A DNA stretch of 14,132 bases from NCBI GenBank assembly GCA_021848555.1, contig JAJZUN010000022.1:1-14132 (forward strand), written 5' to 3'. Below the pieces are notes generated by a model, which saw only the letters and a program-made list of their open reading frames with translations, was not told where the DNA came from and searched no databases. The position numbers and the translations under genes are program-made. The stretch comes from Pseudomonadota bacterium. GTDB taxonomy: Bacteria > Pseudomonadota > Gammaproteobacteria > Burkholderiales > SG8-39. Shown one piece after another: positions 14,123-14,132 of this stretch. Within the stretch, counting starts at the first letter, position 1. Each line of letters opens with the position of its first letter.

Positions 14123-14132
14123 TGGTGGGGCG
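14123..14132 (-). tRNA. Probable 3' end of intact tRNA-Lys(CTT), cut by the window edge
   Basis: The last ten bases, read on the minus strand as CGCCCCACCA, equal the acceptor end, discriminator and CCA of the tRNA-Lys fragment at 9139-9183. The identity begins exactly at the CCA terminus: the next base outward differs between the copies. The rest of the tRNA would lie beyond 14132. Ten bases alone could match by chance, but the precise start at CCA and the island layout make the reading likely. Confidence 0.5.

Overview
The window looks like a chromosomal segment of a GC-rich proteobacterium, most likely a betaproteobacterium with anaerobic or microaerobic metabolism. This rests on the gene set (two-subunit 2-oxoacid:ferredoxin oxidoreductase next to NfnAB-type genes), high GC from 1 to about 9180, and an FNR/ANR-type box. 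Genus cannot be fixed from sequence alone. All intact genes lie on the minus strand, so gene order is best read from high to low coordinates.

Core region (1 to about 9138). A likely operon runs nfnA (8813-7866), nfnB (7781-6285), korA (6208-4298), korB (4268-3270) and an uncharacterised 737-residue gene (3179-966), with 29 to 90 bp gaps. NfnA and NfnB resemble the two subunits of an iron-sulfur flavoprotein that moves electrons between ferredoxin and pyridine nucleotides. KorA and KorB form a thiamine-diphosphate enzyme that oxidises a 2-oxoacid, probably 2-oxoglutarate, to acyl-CoA and reduced ferredoxin. The last protein ends in a single-cluster ferredoxin domain behind what looks like a decayed pyruvate:ferredoxin oxidoreductase beta-type fold. 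Together they could pass electrons from 2-oxoglutarate through ferredoxin to NADP. A near-consensus FNR box with a -10 element at class II spacing sits about 220-260 bp upstream of nfnA. Downstream, behind a REP-like inverted repeat, lies dinB (DNA polymerase IV), cut by the left edge and with its own putative promoter.

Accessory region (about 9139 to 14132). A 45-bp piece of a tRNA-Lys(CTT) gene, anticodon loop to CCA end, lies at 9139-9183 without its 5' half. The last 10 bases of the window (14123-14132) repeat the same CCA end exactly, starting at the terminal base. I read this as a small island of about 4.9 kb inserted at tRNA-Lys, with the intact tRNA gene starting at the right edge and mostly outside the window. 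Base composition falls visibly inside it. It holds insertion-sequence debris at both ends (an IS66-type start, a possible IS21-type end, a truncated transposase) and three secreted-protein genes: a coiled-coil protein with a SHOCT-like tail (13300-12524), a 206-residue exported protein (12433-11813), and 24 bp later a 746-residue modular exported metalloprotease with two threonine-rich linkers and a duplicated C-terminal module (11788-9548). No integrase is visible.

The two most interesting objects are the 737-residue ferredoxin fusion in the kor operon and the tRNA-Lys island with its secreted protease module.
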